Part shown: positions 26,569-34,383 of the stretch, piece after piece
Layout: every line of letters begins with the position of its first letter
Numbering within the stretch: the stretch's first letter is position 1
Assembly (NCBI GenBank): GCA_965200835.1
Contig: OZ241390.1
Location: 2,170,001 to 2,234,000, forward strand
Length of the DNA stretch: 64,000 nt
From: JAPPFW01 sp965200835
Lineage (GTDB): Bacteria; Actinomycetota; Acidimicrobiia; Spongiisociales; Spongiisociaceae
Reading direction: 5' to 3'
The notes under the pieces: model-generated
What the model saw: only the letters and a program-made list of their open reading frames with translations
Told to the model about the DNA's origin: nothing
Database searches by the model: none
Position numbers and translations under genes: made by a program

Positions 26569-27672
26569 ATGGAAACAGTCGACTGTTCCGTATACACCGC
26601 ACCGCAGCGAGTCATGGAACCGTCGGTCTACTTGGATCCGGACCTGTTCGTCCGGGAGCAGCAAAGTGTTCTTTCGTCGACCTGGCAATACGCCTGCCAT
26701 ACCTCTGAGCTGAGCAGGGCCGGAAGTTTCGTGACCTTCGAGGTGGCGGGCGAGCAGCTGTTCGTGGTCAGGGGCCACGATGGCAATATCCGCACCTTCT
26801 ACAACGTATGCATGCATCGTGGTCACCGGCTGCTCCAGGGCCGCGGTGCCCGGAAGAAGTTGGTGTGTCCCTACCACGCCTGGACCTATCGACTGGATGG
26901 GCACCTCGATCACGCTCCTTACGCGGATGGGCGGGCAGGATTCGACGCGGGAGAGATTTGCCTAACCGGGGTCCGTACCGAGGATCTGTGGGGCTTCCTG
27001 TTCGTGAACCTCGATCCCCACTCGCCGCCCATGGAGGACGCCTATCCGGGGGTCCGCGACGCCCTCTACGAGTTCCTGCCGTCGATCGAGAAGATGCGAC
27101 CTCTCGAGCGGCGCTGGTTCACCGCGGAGTCGAACTGGAAGTTGGCCATCGAGAATTACAACGAGTGCTATCACTGTCCAACTGCCCACCCGTCCTTCTC
27201 GAGGGGAGTGGTGTTACCGGAGAGCTACACCATTACGCCGGTAGGGAGATCCCTGCAGCACAGTGCCGAGAGCTCTCCGGATCAGTATTACCAGATCGAC
27301 TACGGTCTTTCCCCCCACGCTGGCGAATACCGGTCGTTCTACTTGTGGCCGCTCTTCTCGTTCCAGATCTACCCGGGACCGGTGCTGAACACCTTCTGCT
27401 GGCGTCCCGAGGCGGTCGATCGGACGCCCTTCTTCCGCGAATGGTTCAGCCTCGACGGGGAGGACACACCCACGGTCCGGCAGGTAGCCGCCGAGGACGC
27501 CCGCACCACCGTGGCCGAAGACCTCGCCTTGTTGCGCTCCGTGCAAGGCGGCCTGTCGAGCCGTGGCTACCGGCCCGGACCATTGGTGATAGATCCGGAA
27601 ATGGGCATCAACAGCGAGCACACGGTGGCAGCCATCAAAGCCTGGTACCAGGAAGCCATGGTGAAGAGCTGA
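26569..27672 (+). CDS. Rieske oxygenase alpha subunit, betaine-demethylase-like
   Basis: Hydroxylating demethylase with a Rieske [2Fe-2S] and a mononuclear Fe site, 367 aa from ATG 26569 (GTG 26536 would add 11). The Rieske motif is CMHRGHRLL followed by CPYHAWTY (C-x-H...C-x2-H). The catalytic iron ligands are probably in NYNECYHCPTAHPSF (two His) plus a later acidic residue. This pattern matches GbcA/stachydrine-demethylase-type proteins, which oxidise quaternary amines to aldehyde plus demethylated product. No reductase gene is adjacent. It is divergent from the FAD-GcvT gene and likely acts before it. Whether the substrate is glycine betaine or proline betaine is open. Confidence 0.87.
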   Translation: METVDCSVYTAPQRVMEPSVYLDPDLFVREQQSVLSSTWQYACHTSELSRAGSFVTFEVAGEQLFVVRGHDGNIRTFYNVCMHRGHRLLQGRGARKKLVCPYHAWTYRLDGHLDHAPYADGRAGFDAGEICLTGVRTEDLWGFLFVNLDPHSPPMEDAYPGVRDALYEFLPSIEKMRPLERRWFTAESNWKLAIENYNECYHCPTAHPSFSRGVVLPESYTITPVGRSLQHSAESSPDQYYQIDYGLSPHAGEYRSFYLWPLFSFQIYPGPVLNTFCWRPEAVDRTPFFREWFSLDGEDTPTVRQVAAEDARTTVAEDLALLRSVQGGLSSRGYRPGPLVIDPEMGINSEHTVAAIKAWYQEAMVKS

Positions 27673-27904
27673 CGCGGCGAGCAATCAGACCGATGGCCAG
27701 CCTCAAGGGTGAATAAGGCTTCTCAACAACAATCTCAACGCCCGCATGAGGACGCGCTCGACCTAGGTGTGGTGGTTGGGGGGACCGGTGGGTTGCCTAC
27801 CAGTTGTCGTAGGTGTCGTCCGGCCTTCCGGCGTTGGTCCAGGTCGAGGTTCCGAGTGTCGAATCCCCATACGTGGCCTACCACTCCTGAGGTGTGATCC
27901 GTGG

Positions 27905-28918
27905 TCAGGATCGGATCCAGCGGCTGGCTTTGTACTCGTCGACCCAGCGTTGGGAGCTGCGCCATAGCCCATCAGCTCCCCGGGTGGCTTGCAACCGGCC
28001 GCGGGCGGCGGCTGAGCGCAGAGCAGGAGCCTTCAGGTCGGGGGTGGCGAGGGCGGCGAGCGGCACCAGCCGGGCCGGGCCGGCGACGGCAGGTATCACG
28101 AACCTGTACAGCGAGTCGAGGATCGCCCGGGCGATCAAATCACCTAGCATGCCCGGCTCACCGGAATCGGCTCGGCGGAGAGCTCTCAAATACCGTTTCC
28201 GGTTGCGTTTGTAGATGATGGCGGGCGGATAACCGAGCCGCACCAGGATCAGGTTCAGGACGAGCCGCCCCGTCCGGCCGTTGCCATCCAGGAAGGGGTG
28301 GATCTGCTCGAAGCGACAGTGCAAGTTGGCTAGCTGCTCCGGGAAGGTCAACCGCTTCGGGTCGATCGAGTCGCTTGAGTTCACCCATGTCCGTATTTCC
28401 GGGGCGACGAATGGCCACGACACGGGTTTCATCCCGCCAGGGAACGGGCGGATATCATGTTCTCTGAAGGACCCGGGCTTCTCGCGCTCTGTCGCGGCTG
28501 GATGGGGAGCCACTTCCCACACCGGTGCCATGACCTTGTGGTGTATCACCCGGACCTCTTCGAGGGTGAGCATCGGTCGGTTCCTTCGCTCCCTCCGGCG
28601 GGCTCCCTGGTCGTATACCCACTCCGCCGCGGCCGCGTACCCTTTGACTTCGAGATACTCACGCAGGGTCCGGTTGCCGACTGCCCTGCCCTTCTCCAGC
28701 AGCTGTTCCACCTCTCTGAGGACAAGGGTGTTGCCTTCGATGGCGGTCGAGTGGTGGGCATCTCGGATCCATAGGTCCTTCCAGATATCGGCCGCCTCCT
28801 CCGGGCTAGGCAACCCGCCCAGACGATCGTTTAGCTCAGCGATCTGGATGGCAAGCCGGCGGTAGATCTCGTGGTAGGTAGGCCGGCCGTGGCTCCCCAC
28901 GGTAATTTGTTCGTTCAC
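27905..28918 (-). CDS. Fic-domain protein (class II, with inhibitory motif)
   Basis: Predicted AMP-transferase, 337 aa from GTG 28918. A longer frame to 29167 begins with poorly conserved Pro/Ser-rich sequence and has no good RBS. The catalytic Fic motif HPFLDGNGRTGR is complete. An N-terminal inhibitory helix with STAIEGNTL (S/T-x3-E-G) suggests self-inhibition that must be relieved for activity. A C-terminal part with RGRLQATRGADGLWRSSQRW resembles a small winged-helix region. Such proteins are often single-gene regulators or toxin-like. The target protein is unknown. Lone gene, with the MNT-HEPN fusion gene divergently placed 540 bp away. Confidence 0.85.
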   Translation of the reverse strand: MNEQITVGSHGRPTYHEIYRRLAIQIAELNDRLGGLPSPEEAADIWKDLWIRDAHHSTAIEGNTLVLREVEQLLEKGRAVGNRTLREYLEVKGYAAAAEWVYDQGARRRERRNRPMLTLEEVRVIHHKVMAPVWEVAPHPAATEREKPGSFREHDIRPFPGGMKPVSWPFVAPEIRTWVNSSDSIDPKRLTFPEQLANLHCRFEQIHPFLDGNGRTGRLVLNLILVRLGYPPAIIYKRNRKRYLRALRRADSGEPGMLGDLIARAILDSLYRFVIPAVAGPARLVPLAALATPDLKAPALRSAAARGRLQATRGADGLWRSSQRWVDEYKASRWIRS

Positions 28919-29458
28919 GGCGAAGCTAAAGTTAGCAAACAATTTTGAGGAGGGGGGTGGGGAGGGTAGTTGGTGGGTACCGGGCCCAGCAGGTGAGGCA
29001 GGGATCGGAGAGCAAGCCCGAAATTGTTGAGACGACCGAAAACTAAAAGAACAGAACAAATACCCATACATCGGGATGGTTTCGTGCGTTCCCAGGACCT
29101 GGCGGTGGTCCTCGGGGCGATGGCCCGCCAGGCGCGAGCGCAGCTGTGGCAGGGGTGCCCGCCTCACCGGTTGCTGACTGATGGGCCAGAACCCTTCTAC
29201 GACATCGGCGCCACCGTAGCCTGCCGGTTCGATGATTGCCGGGGAGACCCCTGCGACTTTTCGGGAAGGCCCATTCCATTACGGCGAGACTCCAGACGAT
29301 GCCGACCAGCTGTGGTGAGGTGATCCACCACTCGGGAGTCCCCAACCCGCGAAAGTTGCCGCTCTGTCAGCACGCCTGAACCCAGGGCACGGTGAGAGAT
29401 TAGAGTTGTTTAGGATGGTCGTAGAACATTTGACCCGGTAGAGGTGAAAGGAGGGATG
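28919..29458. other. 540-bp intergenic region
   Basis: No gene supported. It holds the divergent upstream regions of the Fic gene and the MNT-HEPN gene. A G-rich stretch lies at about 28949-28973. Frames at 29024-29323 (+) and 29043-29345 (-) are unlike any family I recognise. Confidence 0.5.
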
Positions 29459-30610
29459 GTGTCAACGGATTCCCGGGCAAGGCTCGAGAGCGGTGAAGTT
29501 CCGGGTCTGGCTGATGCCAAGCGGGCCGCGGCTGCGCTGGCCGCGGTCGGCGTATCGCGGGTAGTGCTGTTCGGATCGGTGGCTAGGGGGGAGGCGACCG
29601 AACGAAGCGACATCGATCTGTTCGCCATCCACGACGACATCGACTACGCGAAGTGCCGGGAGCGGAGCCACGAGCTCGAGGCAGCTGCTATGGAAGCATC
29701 GGGGTTTCCGGTTGATGTGATAGTTACGGACCGTCCCGAATGGAAGATGCGTACCACGGGGGTGGTCACTTCGATGGAGGAGCGCGCCGTCACCGAAGGG
29801 GTGGTCTTGGTGGATCAGCCGACCAACGGTGTGGTGGACTGCGGGAAGAAGATGGTGACGCCTACCGACGACTACCACGAAGCCCTATACCAGCTGGAGA
29901 AAGCTCGAGACGGGTTAGGGGCGCTGCACCACAATCTCCATCCCTCCGAGTTGGAGCGGATCGAACAGCGGTTAGGCAACGAGATTCGGGCATTCGATAG
30001 GGTCCAGGTGCGTCTGGCAAGGAGTTGCGGCGAAGCGCACGCGGTGGTGAAGGCATCAGTCAAGGCCCTCATCCAGCTGCTAGCCAAACCTGGAAAAGCC
30101 GCTTGGGGACATGATATCGCTGAACTGTGTGCCCAGCTCGTTGAGCCGTACCGGAGCGCGGTAGTCCGTCTGTTAGCACCTCTCGAACCGAGTGCTGTCA
30201 CCGAATGGCACAACCTGGCTCGTTACTGGCGTGGGGGGATTGGAACGACTCCCACCCCGCAGCTGTTGACAGCTCTAGCCCGGGCTGCATGCCGGGTGGC
30301 CTCCTACACGGTTGCCCAGTTTCCGTCGAAGCACCCGATCCTTATGGACATCCGAACCGATATCGGCCACGTCCGCGGACTACCTGGAAGGCTACAACCT
30401 AGAAACCGGCGAACCCCACTGAGGGATCCGGACACCACCGGAGCGTATATTTCAGCTCAGCCTGTGAGCCCTATTCCGCACACAGGCGACCCTTCACGCG
30501 GTGAAGATCACGGTTCTCGGTCGACGGTGGTGGGTAAGACACGTTCAACAAGAGAGGCCGCCTGCCCGGGCACCCTAGGTCGGTTCAGTGCAGGACATAG
30601 CCTCCGTTAA
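29459..30610 (+). CDS. MNT-HEPN-type fusion protein, copy 1, with C-terminal frameshift
   Basis: Predicted fusion of a minimal nucleotidyltransferase (MNT) and a HEPN-like helical domain. Residues 22-130 hold the MNT motif GSVARGEATERSDID (GS-x10-D-x-D) and a third acidic site in FPVDVIVTD. Residues about 140-310 hold ARSCGEAHAVV, which fits the R-x4-6-H RNase motif of HEPN toxins. As separate genes, MNT and HEPN form antitoxin/toxin pairs. The start is GTG 29459, matching the aligned start of copy 2; upstream GTG 29444 and ATG 29456 are also possible. A 1-nt insertion near 30380 shifts the frame: the other frame reads DYLEGYNLETGEPH and stops at 30422, matching the C-end of copy 2. The tail beyond is probably junk and runs 26 bp into the convergent SDR gene. 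Confidence 0.78.
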   Translation: MSTDSRARLESGEVPGLADAKRAAAALAAVGVSRVVLFGSVARGEATERSDIDLFAIHDDIDYAKCRERSHELEAAAMEASGFPVDVIVTDRPEWKMRTTGVVTSMEERAVTEGVVLVDQPTNGVVDCGKKMVTPTDDYHEALYQLEKARDGLGALHHNLHPSELERIEQRLGNEIRAFDRVQVRLARSCGEAHAVVKASVKALIQLLAKPGKAAWGHDIAELCAQLVEPYRSAVVRLLAPLEPSAVTEWHNLARYWRGGIGTTPTPQLLTALARAACRVASYTVAQFPSKHPILMDIRTDIGHVRGLPGRLQPRNRRTPLRDPDTTGAYISAQPVSPIPHTGDPSRGEDHGSRSTVVGKTRSTREAACPGTLGRFSAGHSLR

Positions 30611-31349
30611 CGACCAATAGCTGGCCGGTTACGAAGTCCGAATCGGCAGAGGCCAGGTAAACCATTGTACCGGTGAGGTCGTCTGGGGTCTGAGCCCGGC
30701 GAAGTGCCCGGCGCGCGATGCTGCGGGTAGCTGCGTCCCCTCCTAGTGTCATGGCAGCCTTTGTCTCGGTGAAACCCGGGGCTACCGCGTTCACCCGGAT
30801 TCCATCTGTGCCAAGTTCGTGAGCGAGGGCTCTGGTGAACGCCCATACCGCTCCCTTGGAGCTGACATAGTGCAGTAGTCCGGGAGTGCCGGATAGCACC
30901 AGGTCGGACGTGACGTTGATGATCTTTCCGTAACCGACCGAACGCATGTCGCCGACAATCGACTTGGTCATCAGCCACATACCCTTCACGTTGACCGCCA
31001 TCACGTGATCCCAATCCTCCTCAGGGATCTCATCGAAAGGTTCCCGCCGGAGTCCAGCGACAATTGCGGCGTTGTTCACCAGGATGCTGACCGGTCCGAA
31101 GGCCTCCCGCGCCTGGTGTGCAGCGGCTGTGACACTGGCGGCGTTGGAGACGTCTGTCCGGACAGCAAGGGCTACTCCGCCCCGGTCGGTGATTGCGGCA
31201 GCGGTGGCCGTCGCCTCGTTGTCCAAGATGTCCGCTATGACGACGCGGGCACCCTCGTCGGCAAATCGCCCAGCAATCCGGCGGCCGATGCCACGGGCCG
31301 CCCCCGTAACTATGGCTACCCGATCCTGGAGAACTCCAACTCGCGTCAT
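30585..31349 (-). CDS. SDR-family oxidoreductase
   Basis: NAD(P)-dependent short-chain dehydrogenase, 254 aa. Cofactor motif TGAARGIGRRIA (near residue 15), ILVNNAAIVAG, and the catalytic Ser...Tyr-x3-Lys at VTSDLVLSGT and YVSSKGAVWA. The C-terminal FVTGQLLVVNGGYV is typical. It resembles the two SDRs at 59007 and 60921, including the VTGQ ending, and is divergent from the LLM oxidoreductase. Substrate unknown. Confidence 0.9.
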   Translation of the reverse strand: MTRVGVLQDRVAIVTGAARGIGRRIAGRFADEGARVVIADILDNEATATAAAITDRGGVALAVRTDVSNAASVTAAAHQAREAFGPVSILVNNAAIVAGLRREPFDEIPEEDWDHVMAVNVKGMWLMTKSIVGDMRSVGYGKIINVTSDLVLSGTPGLLHYVSSKGAVWAFTRALAHELGTDGIRVNAVAPGFTETKAAMTLGGDAATRSIARRALRRAQTPDDLTGTMVYLASADSDFVTGQLLVVNGGYVLH

Positions 31350-31570
31350 AGGTCCGTGCCCTCCCTCATGTCGTGGCCGGTGGCGCAGCCAACCAGGAAC
31401 CGCATAGCGTCACTGACCAGCAGGAACAGTGGCGTACTCCGCTGGTCGTTCCGGGGTCATCTAAACGTCGCGGGTTCAGCATCCTAGAACCCCCACGGCA
31501 GGCAATGGCCGAGATACTTTGGGGAGGCACTGGATCGCTAGCCTTGGCCGAGGTCTAGATCGGGAGAATC

Positions 31571-32644
31571 ATGGCATCCAAAGAGGCTCGTTTCGGCGTA
31601 CGCGTCACATGTGCAGGTCCGTTGTCAGGGGTCGATGCCCTGCGACGCTCGTCGATCGAGGCGGATCGTTTGGGCTTCGACACTTTGTGGGTTCATGACT
31701 ATTTCGTATGGAACCGGCTGCTCGACTCGGTCCACATTTCATGCGGTTCCAGAGAGACCTACTGGGAAGCGTCGGCCCGTGACGACTACCAGCCTCTCTT
31801 CATGGAGTCCTTGACCAACCTCGCCTATCTAGCCGGTGTCACGGAGAACATCCGCCTCGGTTTAGCCGTTCTGTGCTTGCCCTATCGGGAGCCACTAGGC
31901 ACTGCCAAGCAGATCGCCAACATCGACGTGTTGAGCAACGGGCGCCTCGAGCTGGGCATCGGCCAGGGCGCACCGTTGAGCACCCACAATGTCGAGTTCG
32001 AGGTCATGGGTATCTCCCGGGGAACCAAGGTGCGACATACCCGTGAGGTGTTCGAGGCGATGCGTGAGGTGTGGACCAAAGACAAGGCCACCTGGCACAG
32101 CGAGTTCGCCAACTTCGACGAAGGGGAGGTGTACCCGAAGCCGGTCCAGAAGCCCTACCCACCCATCTGGATCGGAGGTTCGGCCGAGAAGTCGCTGGAG
32201 ATGATCGCTGATTACGCCGATGGCTGGCTGTCCTTCTGGATCACTCCCGAGCAGTTCCCGGCCGCCATCGCCGATATCCACCGCCGGATGAAGGCACGCG
32301 GGCGAGATCCGGAGAGGTTCACCGTCGGGACCGAGATCCAGGTCTATCTGGGCGATACCATGGAGCAGGCCCGAGCCGAGGCCGAACCCACCATGCTGGC
32401 CTTCGAGGAAGGGTACGCCGGGACCACCGGGCATCATATTTCGGCGGAGGAGCGGACCGACACGCTGGACGCCATCTGGGCAGCTTCTCTGATCGGATCA
32501 CCCGAGGATGTATCCGCCCAGATCGGGAATTACATCGAGTCCGGATGTACCGCTTTCGAGATGAAGTTCATCTACCAGTCCCTCGATCATCTGATCGAGC
32601 AATGGACCTGGTTCCAGGAAGAGGTGGCACCTAACTTCGCCTGA
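31571..32644 (+). CDS. LLM-class flavin-dependent oxidoreductase
   Basis: Luciferase-like TIM-barrel protein, 357 aa, using F420 or FMN. Characteristic pieces are ADRLGFDTLWVHDYF near the N-terminus, LAVLCLPYREPLGTAKQIA, and IDVLSNGRLELGIGQG. The last parts (AEKSLEMIADYADGWL, GSPEDVSAQIGNYIESGC) are those of actinobacterial class members. Typical reactions are oxidation of alcohols, reduction of coenzyme-linked intermediates, or monooxygenation. Located between the SDR gene and the amidohydrolase gene; it could act in ring or side-chain oxidation of an N-heterocycle, but the family name does not tell the substrate. Confidence 0.88.
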   Translation: MASKEARFGVRVTCAGPLSGVDALRRSSIEADRLGFDTLWVHDYFVWNRLLDSVHISCGSRETYWEASARDDYQPLFMESLTNLAYLAGVTENIRLGLAVLCLPYREPLGTAKQIANIDVLSNGRLELGIGQGAPLSTHNVEFEVMGISRGTKVRHTREVFEAMREVWTKDKATWHSEFANFDEGEVYPKPVQKPYPPIWIGGSAEKSLEMIADYADGWLSFWITPEQFPAAIADIHRRMKARGRDPERFTVGTEIQVYLGDTMEQARAEAEPTMLAFEEGYAGTTGHHISAEERTDTLDAIWAASLIGSPEDVSAQIGNYIESGCTAFEMKFIYQSLDHLIEQWTWFQEEVAPNFA

Positions 32645-32958
32645 GACCGGTAGCCCGCCCCCAGATCGCGAAAAATTTCGCCACCTCGGCTGCTCGCTTC
32701 GGGCCCGACCCCCTCCACCACCTGTCCTGGGCTCGGAGCGCGTTCGGGCTATGCGATAGCCGCCGATCGGTTCCGAGAACGATGATCCCTCGGGCGGTCG
32801 AGTGACGTCCTGCTCGGACCGCTCAGGTGTTTGGCAAGACCATTGATACCGGAAGGGTATGACAGGTTCAACCCCTTCGTGCTCGGTATGGCATGCGGCC
32901 CGGTGACCGAGGGCGAGAGTGATCGCGGTTGCGCGTGTGGTGCCTACACCGGTTGGGT
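32645..32958. other. 314-bp intergenic region between convergent genes
   Basis: Nothing supported. The genes on both sides end here, so promoters are not expected and a terminator is, but I found no clear hairpin with a T-run. Confidence 0.45.
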
Positions 32959-34356
32959 TCACTGTGCCGTCTGTGGGCCTACGAACTGGCCGTAGCCGGG
33001 CTCGACCGTCACCTTCCCATCGCGGGCAACCACCGTACCCCGCACCGTGGTGAGCACCGGAACACCTCTCAGGGTCTGACCTTCGTACGGGGAGTATCCC
33101 GCCTTCGACAGCACTTCTTCCCGGGTGACGGTGTGCTCCGCCTCGTAGTCGATCAGTACCAGATCGGCGTCCGCTCCCACCTCGATGGTGCCCTTCCGCG
33201 GGTACAGGTCGAACCTTCGGGCCGGGTTGTAGGACCCGATCCTCACCACATCATCCAGCGAGATGAGCCCTCGATGTGATGCGTCGAGCAGCTTCATCAG
33301 ATAGTGCTGTAGTTGGGGGGTGCCGGTGGGAGTCGCCCACATGTTTTTCCACCCGGGCAGCTTCTCCTCCAGAGTGTGCGGGGCGTGGTCGGTGCCCAGC
33401 ACATCGATGGTGTGGTCCGCGATCCCATCCCACAGGGCCTCTATCCACTCGGGCTTGAGGCACCTGCCGATGCCCAGCGGACCCAGGTGGGCGATCTCAT
33501 CCCAGTTGCTGAGGAACAATCCGAAGGCGTTGACCTCCGAGGTCACGTCCTGGCCGTCCTCCTTGGCGCGACGGATCAGCTCCACTGTACGGCCGGACAT
33601 CATGTGCAGGACGTGCAGCGGTCCACCCACCCCCCGGTTCAACTCGATCAGAGCGGCCACCCCGCTGTTCCACACCGTCCCGTCGTACATCCACTCGGCC
33701 TTCGAATAGGACTCGGGGTCCAGCTTCCCGGCCTCGAAGTGGGCATGCTCGATAAGGCCGAGAACTGCCTGATCGTTGGGATGGACCATCAGCGGGCGGC
33801 CGGTGTCCCGGACGGCCTCCATGATGCGGACCAGCTTGTCGTGCTCATGCACGCCCAGTCCTGGCATGTGTGGGTAGCTACGAGCAGCGTCGACCACCAT
33901 GAACACCTTGAAACCCAATGCCCCCATAGCCGCCAGCTCGGCTACCGCTCCGATATTGGTCGGGGCCGGATTGTGGTTGAAGTCGACCACTGCCCGCCGG
34001 GATTGGTCCTCGATGAGGGCCCTGTAGAGCTCAGGGGTGGTGGTGGGTGGGTTGACGTTCGGCATACCCACGGTCATGGTGACTCCACCGACCGCCGCCC
34101 CGCGGGTGGCGCTCGTGATGTCTTCCTTGTAGGTGAAGCCAGGGTCCCGGTGATGGGAGTGGGTGTCTATGAAACCGGGGATTACCAGCTTGCCGGCTGC
34201 ATCCATCACCTCGCCGGCATCCACCGGTCCATCGGAGCCGGCCCGTAGCGCGACGATCTTCTCGCCCGCCACCAGAATGTCGGTGCGATCACAGAAGCCC
34301 CGGGCTGTCCAGATCGACCCTCCGACAATGGCCAGATCGATGTCGGGAATGTTCAT
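32959..34356 (-). CDS. Cyclic-amide amidohydrolase (dihydroorotase/allantoinase/hydantoinase type)
   Basis: Hydrolyses a cyclic amide bond, 465 aa. The binuclear-metal site is seen in IDTHSHHRDPG (His ligands), GALGFKVFM (the Lys likely carboxylated), MVHPNDQAVL and GTDHAPHT (Asp). The C-terminal barrel strand NPARRFDLYPRKGTIEVGAD is standard. Allantoinase and hydantoinase both fit; the motif HSHHRDPG does not settle which. It is downstream of the molybdenum hydroxylase genes on the same strand (28-bp gap), suggesting that it opens the ring that the hydroxylase oxidises. This matches purine-like catabolism. Confidence 0.9.
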   Translation of the reverse strand: MNIPDIDLAIVGGSIWTARGFCDRTDILVAGEKIVALRAGSDGPVDAGEVMDAAGKLVIPGFIDTHSHHRDPGFTYKEDITSATRGAAVGGVTMTVGMPNVNPPTTTPELYRALIEDQSRRAVVDFNHNPAPTNIGAVAELAAMGALGFKVFMVVDAARSYPHMPGLGVHEHDKLVRIMEAVRDTGRPLMVHPNDQAVLGLIEHAHFEAGKLDPESYSKAEWMYDGTVWNSGVAALIELNRGVGGPLHVLHMMSGRTVELIRRAKEDGQDVTSEVNAFGLFLSNWDEIAHLGPLGIGRCLKPEWIEALWDGIADHTIDVLGTDHAPHTLEEKLPGWKNMWATPTGTPQLQHYLMKLLDASHRGLISLDDVVRIGSYNPARRFDLYPRKGTIEVGADADLVLIDYEAEHTVTREEVLSKAGYSPYEGQTLRGVPVLTTVRGTVVARDGKVTVEPGYGQFVGPQTAQ

Positions 34357-34383
34357 CTCCTAGGGAGTGGCGACAGGGGGAGT

